A stretch of 64,000 bases of DNA from Melitaea cinxia (lineage: Eukaryota > Arthropoda > Insecta > Lepidoptera > Nymphalidae). Below the pieces are notes generated by a model, which searched no databases, had not been told where the DNA came from, and saw nothing but the letters and a program-made list of their open reading frames with translations. A program made the position numbers and the translations under genes. The stretch's first letter is position 1, and each line of letters opens with the position of its first letter. Positions 11,841 through 22,680 of this stretch are shown here, one piece after another. The stretch covers positions 5,658,272 to 5,722,271 of the forward strand of contig NC_059422.1 of the NCBI RefSeq assembly GCF_905220565.1, in the 5' to 3' direction.

Positions 11841-11867
11841 ATCGTAACTTAAAAAACATATATATCA

Positions 11868-12110
11868 CTAGTTGTTTCGTATGGTTTTATTTGTATTTTT
11901 GTGCGCAACAACATAAAAATAAATCATACTGTCGTCTGTTCCTAAGATAAACAAACGAATGATTGTAATAACAACCGGCTGATATAGTTCGTTTCTTGAT
12001 AAATGTACATATAAATAATACACAACTAGACTCGGAGCGGGAATCGAACCCACAACCCCCAAAGCAGAAAACAGTGTCATTGGAAATTGCGCCAAGGGAG
12101 TTATTAAATT
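11868..12110 (-). repeat. tRNA-derived SINE, family D
   Basis: On the minus strand the head reads TTGGCGCAATTTCC then GTGGGTTCGATTCCCGC, matching pol III A and B boxes. The tail carries the reverse of GTCGTCTGTTCCTAAG. Other copies are at 16935 and 60870. Confidence 0.7.
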
Positions 12111-12690
12111 TGTGTAAGCTTTTTTTTATTTTTATATTGAAATTTGGAATGTAAATCTATTTAAAATAATTAATTAATTAATTAATTAATTAACATGATA
12201 CTCACTGGTCTATTACTAACACTATTCGAAAACAGAATATTTCGTCAGAATTTACTTAGACAAAAGGTAATACATAAATAGAGTATTACACGAAATACTA
12301 AATACAATTTCAAAACTAAGCACTAAGCAGTACAACTAAATACAAGAAAAGTTAGCTCATTACGAATAAATTAAACAAAGACTCCGCTAAGTCCTTTGCA
12401 GAGCTGTAGGATATTCAGACTATTACTTTGAGGATTCAAATTTAAACAAAGCCTGTATAAAGGGATGCTAGGATTTATAACTCATTTTAAAAGAGAGGTT
12501 CGGATAGTCACGTCGCCAGCTTCACTGTATTTTATAATATAACATTGAAAACTTCAGAATCACCCGTGGCTATGATGCTTATACTAATGCCTACATATAT
12601 GTAGGAAGCTCGGAACGACCAACAATAAACGTGGTGACCATTACGCTAGCACCACACACACACACATATACACACACAAGCGCACCTACA
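12111..12690. other. non-coding, (TTAA)-type run
   Basis: A run of AATT/TAAT units lies at about 12165-12193 and an ACAC run at about 12653-12680. No gene. Confidence 0.4.
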
Positions 12691-12694
12691 CACA

Positions 12695-12815
12695 CTCATA
12701 AAACATCAGCCTATCACAGTACGATGTTGGACAAAGCGCTTTCCAAATAAGCGCCAAACATCCCGGTTTTTTGTAATCTTCATCAAGCATCACCAGCAAC
12801 CTTATGGATATATAT
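12695..12815 (+). repeat. dispersed repeat family K
   Basis: Its order, CAGCCTATCACAGT, AACATCCCGGTTTT, AATCTTCATC and CAGCAACCTTA, parallels the copy at about 34955-35065. A short retroposon-like unit of unknown origin. Confidence 0.45.
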
Positions 12816-13224
12816 GATTGTCAGTCAGTTATTTATAAAACAATCCTATACTCGTAATAGATTCTTTTTTTAAAATTAAATAACTTCACAAATCAGGAAT
12901 TATTAAAGTTTTGTTTCTTTTTGTTGATAAATAAACTATTCCAAACTAAATTTTCTCATAAAAATTCCAACCTTAAATTTAAAAGCCGTGGGCCTTCTAA
13001 ATTTAAAAGCCCCCGAATTATTGAAGTGGGATTTTATAGCAAAAACAATTTCATGTAAAAAACTTCCGTTCAGATTTTTAGAAATTCCATCAGGGTATGG
13101 AAAAATATTTTATCGTCCTTTGTACAGAAATAACTATTTAACGAATCTATTAAAATTCTACGCTCGTATAACGTTAGTGGTTTCTAAACCAACCGCGATG
13201 TAGAGAGATAATGTTTTTAACTTG
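12816..13224. other. non-coding, one short open frame
   Basis: A 71-codon open frame (12988-13203) has no recognisable domain and no splice or expression context. I see no support for calling it a gene. Confidence 0.35.
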
Positions 13225-13395
13225 TTAAACTCCTCCGAAACGGCTTGACCGATTCTCATGAAATTTTGTGTGCACATTGGGTAGGTCTGAGAATCGAACA
13301 ACATCTATTTTTCTTCACCCTAAAATATTAGGGGGGGATTAAGGGGGTTAATAATATATATGGCAAAACAACGTTTGCTGGGTCAGCTGGTATTA
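13225..13395 (-). repeat. family E repeat (RTE-like tail)
   Basis: This is a reversed copy: AACTCCTCCGAAACGG, GGTAGGTCTGAGAATCG, GGGGGGATTAAGGGGG and GCAAAACAACGTTTGCTGGG, ending in GTCAGCTGGT. Confidence 0.7.
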
Positions 13396-13689
13396 AATAA
13401 AACTTTAGAAAAAAAATTTGACTAGAATTTGTCTCTTCTCGAAATTTGTACTTTAAATGACATATTTATTATTTTTTATTTATAATGATTTACATTGAAT
13501 CCATTCAGTGGTATTTGGTAAATTCATTCACAGGCGAATAAACATTTGGACGGACAATATTTCAGTAAGCTGCGGTTCTGGTTGTGTTCAAACTACCCGC
13601 AATGATTGAGCACATCAAAATTATTTCATTTGTAAACTTTTTGTTATAGCCTTATTATTATCATTGAAAGTCCTTATTTTTTACCGACT
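13396..13689. other. non-coding, nothing recognised
   Basis: AT-rich sequence with no gene or repeat recognised. Confidence 0.3.
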
Positions 13690-13935
13690 TTATATTTATA
13701 TATTGCATTGAGTCTGAGTATTTTTTATCTGTGTTACTTCATACCTTTTTATACTGCGTGTACCGATTTTTTTTGACATTCGAAGGGCTGTGTGTCATGT
13801 AGTACCATTAAAATTTTGAGCGAGATCTAATATTTTTGAGTTAACGCTATCATTGTTGCTAGTAATGTGTTAATTAGCGTAAACTTCGACTACTATCGCC
13901 ACATTACTTGTCGATGTAATTGAAGTCGGTTGTTT
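13690..13935 (+). repeat. dispersed repeat family I
   Basis: It ends in TCGATGTAATTGAAGTCGG, the reverse complement of the start of the longer copy at about 35870. GAGCGAGATCTAATATTTTT also matches that family in reverse. Confidence 0.55.
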
Positions 13936-14357
13936 ATTCGTCTGCGATCAAACCCGATTATTTTATAGTTTTACTATGAGATTACTCATCAATAGCCACA
14001 ATCTTTAAGATAATGGTCCTAAAGATATCATCGTTTTCACAGGCCCGTTGGCACAGTCGGCAATAAACTTGATTACTGTTTCAGAGCTCTGCATTCCATA
14101 TCCGAATTTGTTTGAACTTTTAATCCGTCTTGAAATGTTATTTACGTAATTAACGAAATCATTTGTAAATAATATAATTAGTTCTTATATTGTGCATTGT
14201 TAATATGTATAATATTGCAAAATTTTAAGAAATCATAATATATATATATATATATATATATATACGTTTATTTTAAAACTTTATTTTCAAATAAGTATAT
14301 TAGTTGACTGATACCTAAAACACAGACATTAAGCAACTTACCTTAGTAACCGCTTCA
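13936..14357. other. non-coding, (TA)n run and SINE scrap
   Basis: Around 14045 lies GGCCCGTTGGCACAGTCGGC, a family D-like head. A (AT)n run spans about 14238-14264. No gene. Confidence 0.4.
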
Positions 14358-14692
14358 GCCTGTAATATGCCACGGCTGGGCATAGGCCTCTTTCCGCATG
14401 TAGGAGAAGGGTCAGAGCTTAATCCATCACGCTGCTCCAATACGGGTTGGCGGATATATTGCCTACTATGAGTAACGATCGTATCAGGTGTACATGATTA
14501 CAACTGGGACCGACGGCTTAACGTGCTCTCCGACACGGCAGAGAGACCCACGAAGATTGCACAAACACCCAGACCCCGGCAAACATCTGTATGGCCAATA
14601 CCAATGCTTGTCACAACTGCCAGCACAAAAGCCACAAACCACTGCTGTGACCGTTGCGTCAACGCACCGTCAGCAACAGTGTGTGTATTAAA
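14358..14692 (+). repeat. SINE family C, near full length
   Basis: In order: CCTGTAATATGCC, GGGCATAGGCCTCTTTCC, GCTGCTCCAATACGGG, CTACTATGAGTAACGATCG, TGGGACCGACGGCTTAACG, ATCTGTATGGCCAATACCAA, and a degraded tRNA-like end. The short frames on both strands here come from this element. Confidence 0.75.
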
Positions 14693-15429
14693 TATACTCA
14701 AATTTAATTTACCATTGTTTTAAAAATATTCACAATATTAAATAAAACTAAAAATCTCTCCATTCAAGTGAGATTCAAAAGCATTTTTGATCATCGTTAT
14801 AATAAATATGTACATCAGTCGGCTACCTTCGTAACGCCATCTTTTTTTATGTAAAAAGCCCTTTGTATACTGTATTTTAATTCCCAATCACCCCCACCCT
14901 TACAATTACATGGAGTGACGTGAATTAGTAAATCATCTAACACCATTCTAACACCTGAAGGTAAGATATTACCGCCCTACGTTTCATCCACACGAACGTT
15001 TTACATAGGAACTGTCATTTAATAGCGCCTACATAGATGTAGGCGTTAAGCTGTGAACACATCATACGACACGAGAAAAATATCTGTGTTTTTTTTCTTA
15101 ATTTGTTTTTTTTTTTTGGATATTGGCCTCTTAGTTGCTAGTGCCCTTTTTTTGCACATATCATGAGATTTTTTGCATATCCGCATGAATTTCGATAGAG
15201 GTAGAGCACAATCATTGAAGTATTTCATTTGCCCCACTCTATTTTAAAATTCATAGATTGATAATTTAAACTTTAGATAAGCCAAAAAGTTTGTAAGTAA
15301 TTATTGAAATCGTGTAGTTAGTAATGGTTAAGTAAAGAAAAGAATTTTTAGTTTTTTATTACGTTCTTACTTCATTTTTTTATACATTTGATTTTGCCAC
15401 ACCTTTAGCAAATTCTGGATTCGCCCATG
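14693..15429. other. non-coding, no gene seen
   Basis: AT-rich sequence. A small palindrome reads GCGCCTACATAGATGTAGGCG (about 15026-15046). No gene. Confidence 0.35.
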
Positions 15430-15660
15430 GGCATCTGGGAAAGTACTTCAACCTTACAGGAGATCACAGCTAAATTACACTACTCTCAAATTCTATTTTG
15501 TTCCCGTGGCGAGTAAGGTGAGAAAGGCGGCCACAGCTCCTGGGGAGGGTCGAGGGTAAGGTCAGCAATGTGCTTGTGATGCTCCTGGTGTTGCAGATGT
15601 CTATGGGCTATGGATTCCGGTTGCCATCAAACGCACCCTACACTTTTTTGCCAACTTTGT
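15430..15660 (-). repeat. dispersed repeat family A
   Basis: On the plus strand it reads GAAAGTACTTCAACCTTACA, GGAGATCACAGCTAAAT, GAGTAAGGTGAG, GCTCCTGG and GTTGCAGATGTCTATGGGC, the reverse of the family order. Confidence 0.7.
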
Positions 15661-15794
15661 AGTATAAATAAAAATTATTTTTTTAATTTTTATTTATTTA
15701 TTACTTCTTGCATAAATATAATCAAGGAATTTAACGTATAAAAAAAAAGAAAAAAAAGCAGAAATAAAATTAAACAAAAAGTTGTTACAATGAC
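15661..15794. other. non-coding
   Basis: AT-rich spacer with no gene. Confidence 0.3.
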
Positions 15795-16051
15795 AGCATG
15801 CGGTCTTATTGCTTTAAGCAATCTCTTCCAGACAAACCCAGGTAAAAGTAACAAAGTGCGGGACTGTGCAAAAGTAGATAAATATAAATAGAATTATAAA
15901 TACATAAAAGAATATATACATACGCATATAAAAGAATAAGATAAATATACAAAATAATGAGAATAAATAAATTTACGTAAACCATACGTAAGAATATAGG
16001 TACACATATTAAATCCTTACACATACATACATACATACATACATACATACA

Positions 16052-16083
<32 letters not shown>

Positions 16084-16110
16084 CAACGTAAAGTACACAA
16101 ATGCATATCA
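15795..16110 (-). repeat. family H LINE tail with (CATA)n microsatellite
   Basis: GGTCTTATTGCTTTAAGCAA and TCTTCCAGACAAACCCAGG mark a reversed family H tail. It is followed by about 16 CATA units at 16018-16083. The predicted 101-codon frame on the minus strand is a translation of the microsatellite. Confidence 0.75.
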
Positions 16111-16934
16111 TTATTGTGAAAATGAAATATTCTTAGTACAATATATTAGATATGTATATGCTATAACAATGTCCCATCTGATCCCCGTCACGAAGAAACT
16201 TAACTGAATTAAAAACTTTACTTGATTGGCACATGTCACAACATGTCCGAAATTTGGTTTCCATAAAATATTACATAATAAACAATGGTATTTACATAAA
16301 GTAACTAAAAAATGACGAAAATTAACTTTGTAACATATTTTTCTTCAGAATATTTCCGAACGTCATAAAACAAAAAAGTTACACTAAAAAACTATATAAA
16401 TAGTAATAATAGTATGCACCTACCCTAAACAAGAGTTAACCATATAAAAATCTCGCAAAACATCTTTCAAAGTGGGGTAAAGAGTTCAATAAACTTTTAT
16501 ACATAGGAAGTTATACATAGGGGATGGAGTCGCTTCACTAGCGTATTGTATGACAGTATTGTTCTAGCCTAGAACCTAGCTCTGAATAGGTGAAATGCCT
16601 ATAATCTAGGTATTGAAAACGGTGTGAATGTTAAAAATGATATATGAATAGATTCTTAAGTAAAAGGTGTATAATTTTGAATAAATACATAAAATATTAT
16701 TTTAAAAGAAACTCATAAGCTGTATAAAAATATGCTTGTGCCGTTTTATTATAAAAATAATTGCTAAAAATTAAATAGCGTTTAAAGTTGATACGAAAAA
16801 AATTGCTTTTTTTAATTACTTTTTATATTTAACACGTTTTATTAATTTCTGTGACGTTAGCAATATAAAGGCATTAGGGTTCCCACATTTTGAACAATCT
16901 ATTCAAAATGTGGGAACTTTGACTTTGACTTGAC
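16111..16934. other. non-coding, no gene seen
   Basis: AT-rich sequence. A near-palindrome GTTCCCACATTTTGAAC...TTCAAAATGTGGGAAC lies at about 16879-16917. No gene. Confidence 0.4.
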
Positions 16935-17030
16935 CGGGGGGGGGGGGGGCTTGTGGGTTCGATTCCCCGAGTCTGGTTGTAATATATATTATTTATGTGT
17001 ATTATTTATATGTATATTTATCAAACAAAA
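16935..17030 (+). repeat. SINE family D head with poly-G
   Basis: A run of G (about 16937-16949) leads into CTTGTGGGTTCGATTCCCC, a B-box-like element, then GAGTCTGGTTGTAATAT, the family D signature. Confidence 0.6.
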
Positions 17031-17430
17031 ATCAAAATCAAAAACAGCTTTATTCAAATCGTCATTTTACAAATTAAAACTTTAAAAATAAATTATTATA
17101 TTTGTAGAAGTAAAGCTACCACCGATTCGGAATGTAGATTCTGCAGAGAAGAATCGGCAAGAAACTCCGCAGTTACTCTTTTGAAAAATAATATATAAAC
17201 TGTGTTTTAGTACGAAATTAGTAACATGTTGCATAAAATATAGCGTCACTAACTCCACACTTCTTTATCAACTGTGTAATCCTGCACCGAATAATAAGCT
17301 TTATCTATTATTATTTTTAAATACAAACTTTAAATTTATGTTGAGAACTTTAATTAAGTAGCTATACCAGTTGGCTGTTGACTGCAATTAGTTGCTTACT
17401 TTAGGAACAGATGACCGTGTGTGTTTGTTG
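17031..17430 (-). repeat. family G LINE tail followed by a family D tail
   Basis: Bases 17035-17350 carry AACAGCTTTATTCAAATCG, ACCGATTCGGAATGTAGATT and AATCCTGCACCGAATAATAA, the family G order. Bases 17360-17430 carry AGCTATACCAGTTGGCTGTT and TTTAGGAACAGATGACC of family D. Confidence 0.7.
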
Positions 17431-17484
17431 TTAATATTTATATTTATATTTTTATCGACCGTGTATAGATAGTAACCATATAAT

Positions 17485-17605
17485 AATCCATACTAATATT
17501 ATAAACGCGAAAGTAACTCTGTCTGTCTGTCGTGCTTTAACGCCAAAACCACTGAACCGATTTGAATGAAAGTTTGGTACACAGATAGTCTAGAGTCTGA
17601 GAAAG
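17485..17605 (+). repeat. dispersed repeat family M
   Basis: It reads ATCCATACTAATATTATAAA, CTGTCTGTCTG, AAAACCACTGAACCGATTTG, then AGAAAGGACATAGGCTACT. This is a very common lepidopteran repeat form. A reversed copy lies at about 27800-27955. Confidence 0.7.
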
Positions 17606-17624
17606 GACATAGGCTACTTTTAAT

Positions 17625-17735
17625 TTTACGGCGACGGCGCCGTGGCTTTTTACGGCGACGGTGTCGTGCCGTATCATTTCACGGCGTCGTGTCGTAGCAC
17701 GGCGCCGTGGACGGTGCGCCGCGCGCAACTTGGCA
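17625..17735. repeat. GC-rich patch of ACGGCG/CGCCGTG units
   Basis: Repeated blocks ACGGCGACGGCGCCGTGG, ACGGCGACGGTGTCGTG, ACGGCGTCGTGTCG and ACGGCGCCGTGGACGG stand out sharply from the AT-rich surroundings. They are imperfect, partly palindromic direct repeats. Confidence 0.7.
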
Positions 17736-18589
17736 GTTGATATTTCAGTGAGTGACAGTTAATTTTAATATTACAAACAGAGACTCTATTTTTGTTCATT
17801 TGTATAGATTTGTAGAGTATTTTTGAATATTGTTTAAATTCTGTGACATCGCTTTGATGGAATTTGAATTTAGGTATGTAAAGGGCTGAAAATTATTTTG
17901 TTAAATATCCACAGCACACGGTTCTTGTTATTTTGTTTTGTACACAAACTGCGAAATGCTTTTTTTTATAATCAGAAACCTAAAATGTGGAAGTATTGGA
18001 ACTTTTTTAGATATCCGTCTAAACCAAAACAACTCGTAATAGTTAATCGTTGTAATCCATAAAAAGATATAAAAAAAGAAATTCAGAAATTGTGGAATTA
18101 TCAAAGATTCCAAACTTTTGATACAACAGTGACATGCCTAAAAATGTTAGTTTCTATATTAATTTTTGATCAAAAATACGTCATGCCGTTTACGCCGTTT
18201 GTTATTTGGAGATAAAATAAAAAATCAAAATTGACGTTTCTTGTGACACCTCCAACAAATACCAACTCAACTTGCTACATAGAAAGAAATGTACATAAAA
18301 AAGTGTTAGTACATAATATTAAAAGATTTATACGTCATCATCTTATCTTCATAGCGTAGTGGGCACTGGATGTGTTATTTCGTGTTATAGCATTCTGATA
18401 CGAATTTCACACACGAACGATTATCGATGAAGGATAATGTATTTATTTACACTTTTTTTGATATCAATATATATAGGTATTATTAACTAAAGTAAATAAT
18501 AGAAATATTTTTAACAAAATATATAATGAAATATGAAAAGAACAAGTTGCATTATAGGCGACTTGTTGCTAACACAGGGATCTCTTTAA
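17736..18589. other. non-coding, no gene seen
   Basis: AT-rich sequence with no gene or recognisable element. Confidence 0.35.
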
Positions 18590-18835
18590 ATCTATTGTGA
18601 TGTATTCTAATTTCTCTAATGTATTCTCTTTCTTTTAATCTATTGTGATGTATTCTAATTTCTATAACAATTATTTGTACTTTTCTATACTCTGTCCTAT
18701 ACCCAAAGGTTGTCTGGAAGAAATCGCTCTTTTAGCGATAAGACCGCCTTTGTACATCTTCCTCTAATTATACTACTTTTGTTTGTATCTTTTAATGGTA
18801 TGCAATAAAGAATATTATTATTATTATCTCTTCCA
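18590..18835 (+). repeat. LINE 3' tail, family H (ATT-ended)
   Basis: TCTATTGTGATGTATTCTAA appears twice. GGAAGAAATCGCTC, GCGATAAGACCGCCTTTGTA and AATAAAGAATATTATTATTA follow. Reversed copy at 56264; shorter copies at 59245 and 62300. Confidence 0.8.
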
Positions 18836-20175
18836 AATCCAATCCTTATCTACACTAATATTGTACAGAGGAAAGATTTGGCATTGATGACATTTTTGTT
18901 CGTCTATAAGTATGTATGGCTTAGTATCGCACTAAATCAGTTCTGGCTTAATAGAATTAACTCAAAGCTCTGATGTAGGCTTTTTCTTGCCACACCGTCT
19001 AGAAGTAGAGTTACTACTCTATAAACTATTTTAGTTGATCATTTCAGTATTTTAATTCATACAATAATTATAAAGAGCGTAGACGTAGTAGTGAGTATCA
19101 GCTAGTATTGTCGAGATACTCATGTATAAGGATAGGGTATATATCCTTTAACAATAGAATCGCAAGACTAAGATAGCTTCAATAAATACAAATGTTTCGT
19201 AATTATTTGAATACTATAACTTGGCTTAAATACTCGCTATAGTTGTTAATTGTTTTGAAAAGTAAAAAAAATAAATAAGAAAATTTTCTTTAAAAATTGG
19301 AAAGTAGTATATAATTATGTATAACAGCAGTATAATGGTAAAGATGTCAGTTGAACACTACATGTAAAGGTTAATAGAGGAGATTTTGTTATTATTCTTT
19401 ATTATATTAATAATCATACATGAAGATCTAATATAAGATTGAAAAGTCGGAACAATTTACAATGGTATTTTGATTGACACCTTATGTCCACTACCCTGAG
19501 AACTCCAATAATATAAATAACGAATGGACACAATGACAAATAACTAGCTTTAGTTTTCAGGCTGCAGCTTCGTCTGACAAACATAGATGAAAAAAAAATA
19601 TATATATTCATATTACTTAGAGAATATAGAATTCTCCTGGTTAATTTTTTTTTTTTTAAATCTGTCCAACAGACTTTTAGTTTATCCATTACAAAAAAAA
19701 ATCAAATAAATTCATTTAAATGTGTAATTTATACGGTACATTTTTTTAATATTATTCAGTCAGTGTTTCCTTAAAGAGGTTTTAATGTCCTTCCGAAACC
19801 ACTTGTACTAGAGATCCTGCGACCGCCTTCTTGACCTTTTTAGTCTGAACATTAAAAAAATATATAAAGAGTTCTTGAGTAGAAAATGTCGCCCTTTTGC
19901 CTTCGAGGACTGTGAAGGAAATGCGTGAATCATGTTAAATATTTATTACATTTTCTTCAGAACTATTTATACAGAAAAAAATAAAAATAAAATCTTGTAT
20001 TTAATTTCAAATAGCCACTGTATTTTTATTTTATTTTTTTAGTTTTCTTTTATTTAGTTTGATAATCTTCAAAGTGATTTTGAGAGTTTTTAAAGTTACC
20101 TTAGAAACACTCGACACGAGAAAACTCGATAAATATATTGTTAAAATTAGCTTCTCCAATAAATACCATTAAACT
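18836..20175. other. non-coding, no gene seen
   Basis: AT-rich sequence with only short stray frames. No gene or clear repeat recognised. Confidence 0.35.
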
Positions 20176-20460
20176 GTGGTACTTAACTGAGGTAGGGCAC
20201 AAAAGGAAATTTCCTGCTCAAAATATAACAACAAGATAGCAACAAGACTGGGGCAGTACCTCGACCTTACAGAAGATGACAACTGAATAACGTTGTTTTC
20301 AAGCAGTGTTGTGTTCCTGTTAGTGAGTACGGTGATCAGAGCTCCTGGGGAAATTGGGGGTAGGGTCAGCAACGCGCTTACGATGCTTCTAATGTTGCAG
20401 ACGTCTATGAGCTACGGTAATCGCTTACCATCAAGTTAGCCTTGCGCTTGTTTTCCGACC
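20176..20460 (-). repeat. dispersed repeat family A, long copy
   Basis: The plus strand reads GAGGTAGGGCAC, AAATTTCCTGCTC, GTACCTCGACCTTACAGAAG, TTTTCAAGCAGTGTTGTGTT, AGCTCCTGGGG, GACGTCTATGAGCTACGG and CGCTTACCATCAAG. Confidence 0.75.
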
Positions 20461-20960
20461 TAGGTATATAAAAAAAATGTAAATATAAATAAATAAATAA
20501 ACGCTTCATACTCAACAGGATCAGTAGAATTTTTTCCTGTGCCTAGACCACGAAAACATATATATGGCCAATACAAATGTCTGTCGTGAGCTGGGATCGA
20601 ACACACGACCTCCAGCGCAACAGCCAGTGCTGTGACCGCTGCGCCAACGCGTTGTTAATATCGAGAGACACTAATGTGTGTTTGAACAAAATCTGAACGG
20701 AATAAGCCAAAAAATATGTAGTAATAATCCCACTTCTAGCCAAATCTTTCTTCTTTTAATTCAAGATTATTTTCATGCACACGGTCCGTCTGACTGACAG
20801 TAGTCTATGACTCTATGGAAGACTCCAACACCAGGAACGTCACTAGCGCGTTGTCGATCTTGTCCCTGGTGTATTTTCAGGATCTCTAACTCACTCACTA
20901 CGAGAACTGTTGATTTTATTTCTCCTTGAAAGCATTTGGCTTTGATTGTCTATAAGGTTG
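20461..20960. repeat. SINE family C tRNA-like head
   Basis: Bases 20545-20660 read ATATGGCCAATACAAATGTC, GGGATCGAACACACGACC and CTGTGACCGCTGCGCCAACG, the tRNA-like end of family C. The rest of the interval (20661-20960) has no gene. Confidence 0.6.
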
Positions 20961-21066
20961 AGGTGATATGGGCAACACACGTGAGTTCACGCCATTTTTG
21001 GCGCGATCTTATTGAGGCCTATGTCCAGCAGTGGACTGCAATAGGCTGAAATAATGATGATGAATG
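20961..21066 (+). repeat. family B tail, short copy
   Basis: It reads GATATGGGCAACACACGTGA, GAGGCCTATGTCCAGCAGTG and GGCTGAAATAATGATGATGA. Confidence 0.75.
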
Positions 21067-21228
21067 ATGAAGGTTAAGGTCGGATCAACGTCGAGTAACT
21101 CAATTTTATTTAACTCTAGGCCAAATTACCATTTACCATCCACGCTGCTACATTACACATTAGCAAATGTACTACTACTACTACTACCTATAACTTAACC
21201 ACTGTCTTACTAATATTATAAATATTAT
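21067..21228. other. non-coding
   Basis: Short spacer with an ACT trinucleotide run at about 21172-21187. Confidence 0.35.
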
Positions 21229-21384
21229 AATGAAACGACTTTTTCGGGTTTTATCGCGGTTTATTAAGTATTTTAAATTCCCGACGTCTCGGATACTTTA
21301 CAGTAACCATGGTCACGGAAAGTCCTCCCTTACTAACTTAATAAACCGCGATAAAACCGGAAAATGTTGTTTCATTATAATGAG
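21229..21384. mobile_element. palindromic MITE-like element
   Basis: The left arm AATGAAAC ... GGTTTTATCGCGGTTTATTA pairs with the right arm TAATAAACCGCGATAAAACC ... GTTTCATT across about 156 bp. A related, more decayed copy lies at about 56040-56175. No coding capacity. Confidence 0.7.
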
Positions 21385-21479
21385 TGAAATTTGTGTAAAC
21401 ATTAGAAAACAATATTACAAATATTTCTGGATGGAGGTTTGTTACTCTTTTTTACGTGGGGAAAATCCATCATGAATAC

Positions 21480-21610
21480 TCTCCAGCGCGGAGGCGCCAG
21501 AGGGTTATGTCAGACTCCTACTGACTAAAAAACCACTACGTGTGAGCAGTCGTCCGCCTGGGTGGGGCGAGATGGGGTCGCGCTAGTATTCGCCACCTAG
21601 GTTTGTTACT
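21480..21610. repeat. SINE-like fragment
   Basis: CCAGAGGGTTATGTCAGACTC, CTACTGACTAAAAA and a GCCTGGGTGGGG block resemble the small element at 31799-31926 (GTCGCACGGACTAAAACC). Relation is tentative. Confidence 0.4.
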
Positions 21611-21734
21611 CTATCTTAACCCCTGTGTAAACCTACTGTCATAATTCCAATGAAATTATCTATATACAGAATAAAACATATATGTAATTTTTTTATCTCA
21701 ATATAAAAACTAACATAATATAAAACAGTGAGGC

Positions 21735-22035
21735 TTAACTATCTATAATATAAAAATGAGTCGCTGAATGTGTTGCTAAGCGCAAAACTCGAGAACGGTT
21801 GGACCGATTTCGCTAATTCTTTTTTTAAAATATTCCTTGAAGTACGAGGATGGTTCTTACGGAGAGAAAAATTCTAAAAAAAAAATTTAAATTTCCTGAA
21901 AAAGTCTAAAAACAACACTTTTCTATACTCCCATACAAAAGATTTGTGATAATACTTAAAAGTCAATTTGAACTTTAATACCATACGATAAAGTTTGTGT
22001 TAGGCGATACGAAGTTCGCCGGGTCAGCTAGTTTC
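21735..22035 (+). repeat. family F repeat (RTE-like tail)
   Basis: It reads TTGCTAAGCGCAAAACTCG, GGTTGGACCGATTTCGC, AAGTTCGCCGGGTCAGCTAG. The final block is characteristic of RTE-type LINE ends. A partial copy is at about 39006-39190. Confidence 0.65.
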
Positions 22036-22330
22036 ATTATAAATATTAAAAATGCGTTCATTTTAATCATTATATTGATTGATTTTAATCATTATAATTG
22101 AATTAGCGGAAAATATTATTTCATATTTTTCGTATTCTAATATAGGTTATTCGTGTTTACATTATTACTGTAGGTACCTATCAGGAAAATTATCCGTCGA
22201 ACTAATTGCAATATTCATAGTCGTGTACAATATTAAATTTAATTATTTTTTTCTTATTTATTATACTTAAAGCTAGAATCAATTGAGTAGACGTCGCCCT
22301 AGTGTAGTGATACGTACACCGTGTGAGTTA
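22036..22330. other. non-coding
   Basis: AT-rich sequence with no gene. Confidence 0.35.
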
Positions 22331-22334
22331 TTGT

Positions 22335-22560
22335 ATGATTGGTTGACCCAGCTTTTTCCATCCCACTGCTGGACATAGGTCTCTTTTTCCATGTCAAAAA
22401 AGGCTTGAAGTTTAATCCACGATGCTGCTCTACTGCGGGTCGGCGGATATATTCCCTACTATCAGTAATTATCGCTATCAAGTGTCTACATCAACCGACA
22501 GTTTGACTTGGTCTCCAGGACACGGTGGGGAGAACCATGAGGACATAATAAAGTATATAC
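22335..22560 (+). repeat. SINE family C copy
   Basis: CCCACTGCTGGACATAGGTC, GATGCTGCTCTACTGCGGG, CCCTACTATCAGTAA and GGTGGGGAGAACCATGAGG follow the family order. Confidence 0.65.
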
Positions 22561-22603
22561 AAAATAAATATTTTTGATATGATGATTTTATTTTCGGTTT
22601 AAG

Positions 22604-22680
22604 CGAACCGTGGCGCCGTCTATAGTCCGTCTCCGACACGGTCAGTCGGAGACGCGGGTTCGAAGCCCGCTGGAGCTGTC
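22604..22680 (+). repeat. tRNA-like element (not a functional tRNA)
   Basis: TGGCGCCGTCT (22611) resembles an A box and GGTTCGAAGCC (22657) is a perfect B box, 46 bp apart. The T-arm is perfect: GCGGG, loop TTCGAAG, CCCGC. The middle is a 10-bp perfect hairpin (22628-22637 with 22645-22654, loop ACGGTCA). The acceptor ends CGAACCG and TGGAGCT do not pair and position 33 is not T, so this is a tRNA-derived SINE head or tRNA pseudogene. Confidence 0.5.

Noticed and set aside
14488..14723. Three overlapping short frames on both strands
   Set aside because: All lie in a family C SINE.
15806..16111. 101-codon minus-strand frame with repeated Met-Tyr-Val-Cys
   Set aside because: It is a translation of a CATA microsatellite.
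22604..22680. Functional tRNA gene
   Set aside because: The acceptor stem does not pair and the anticodon loop lacks T33.
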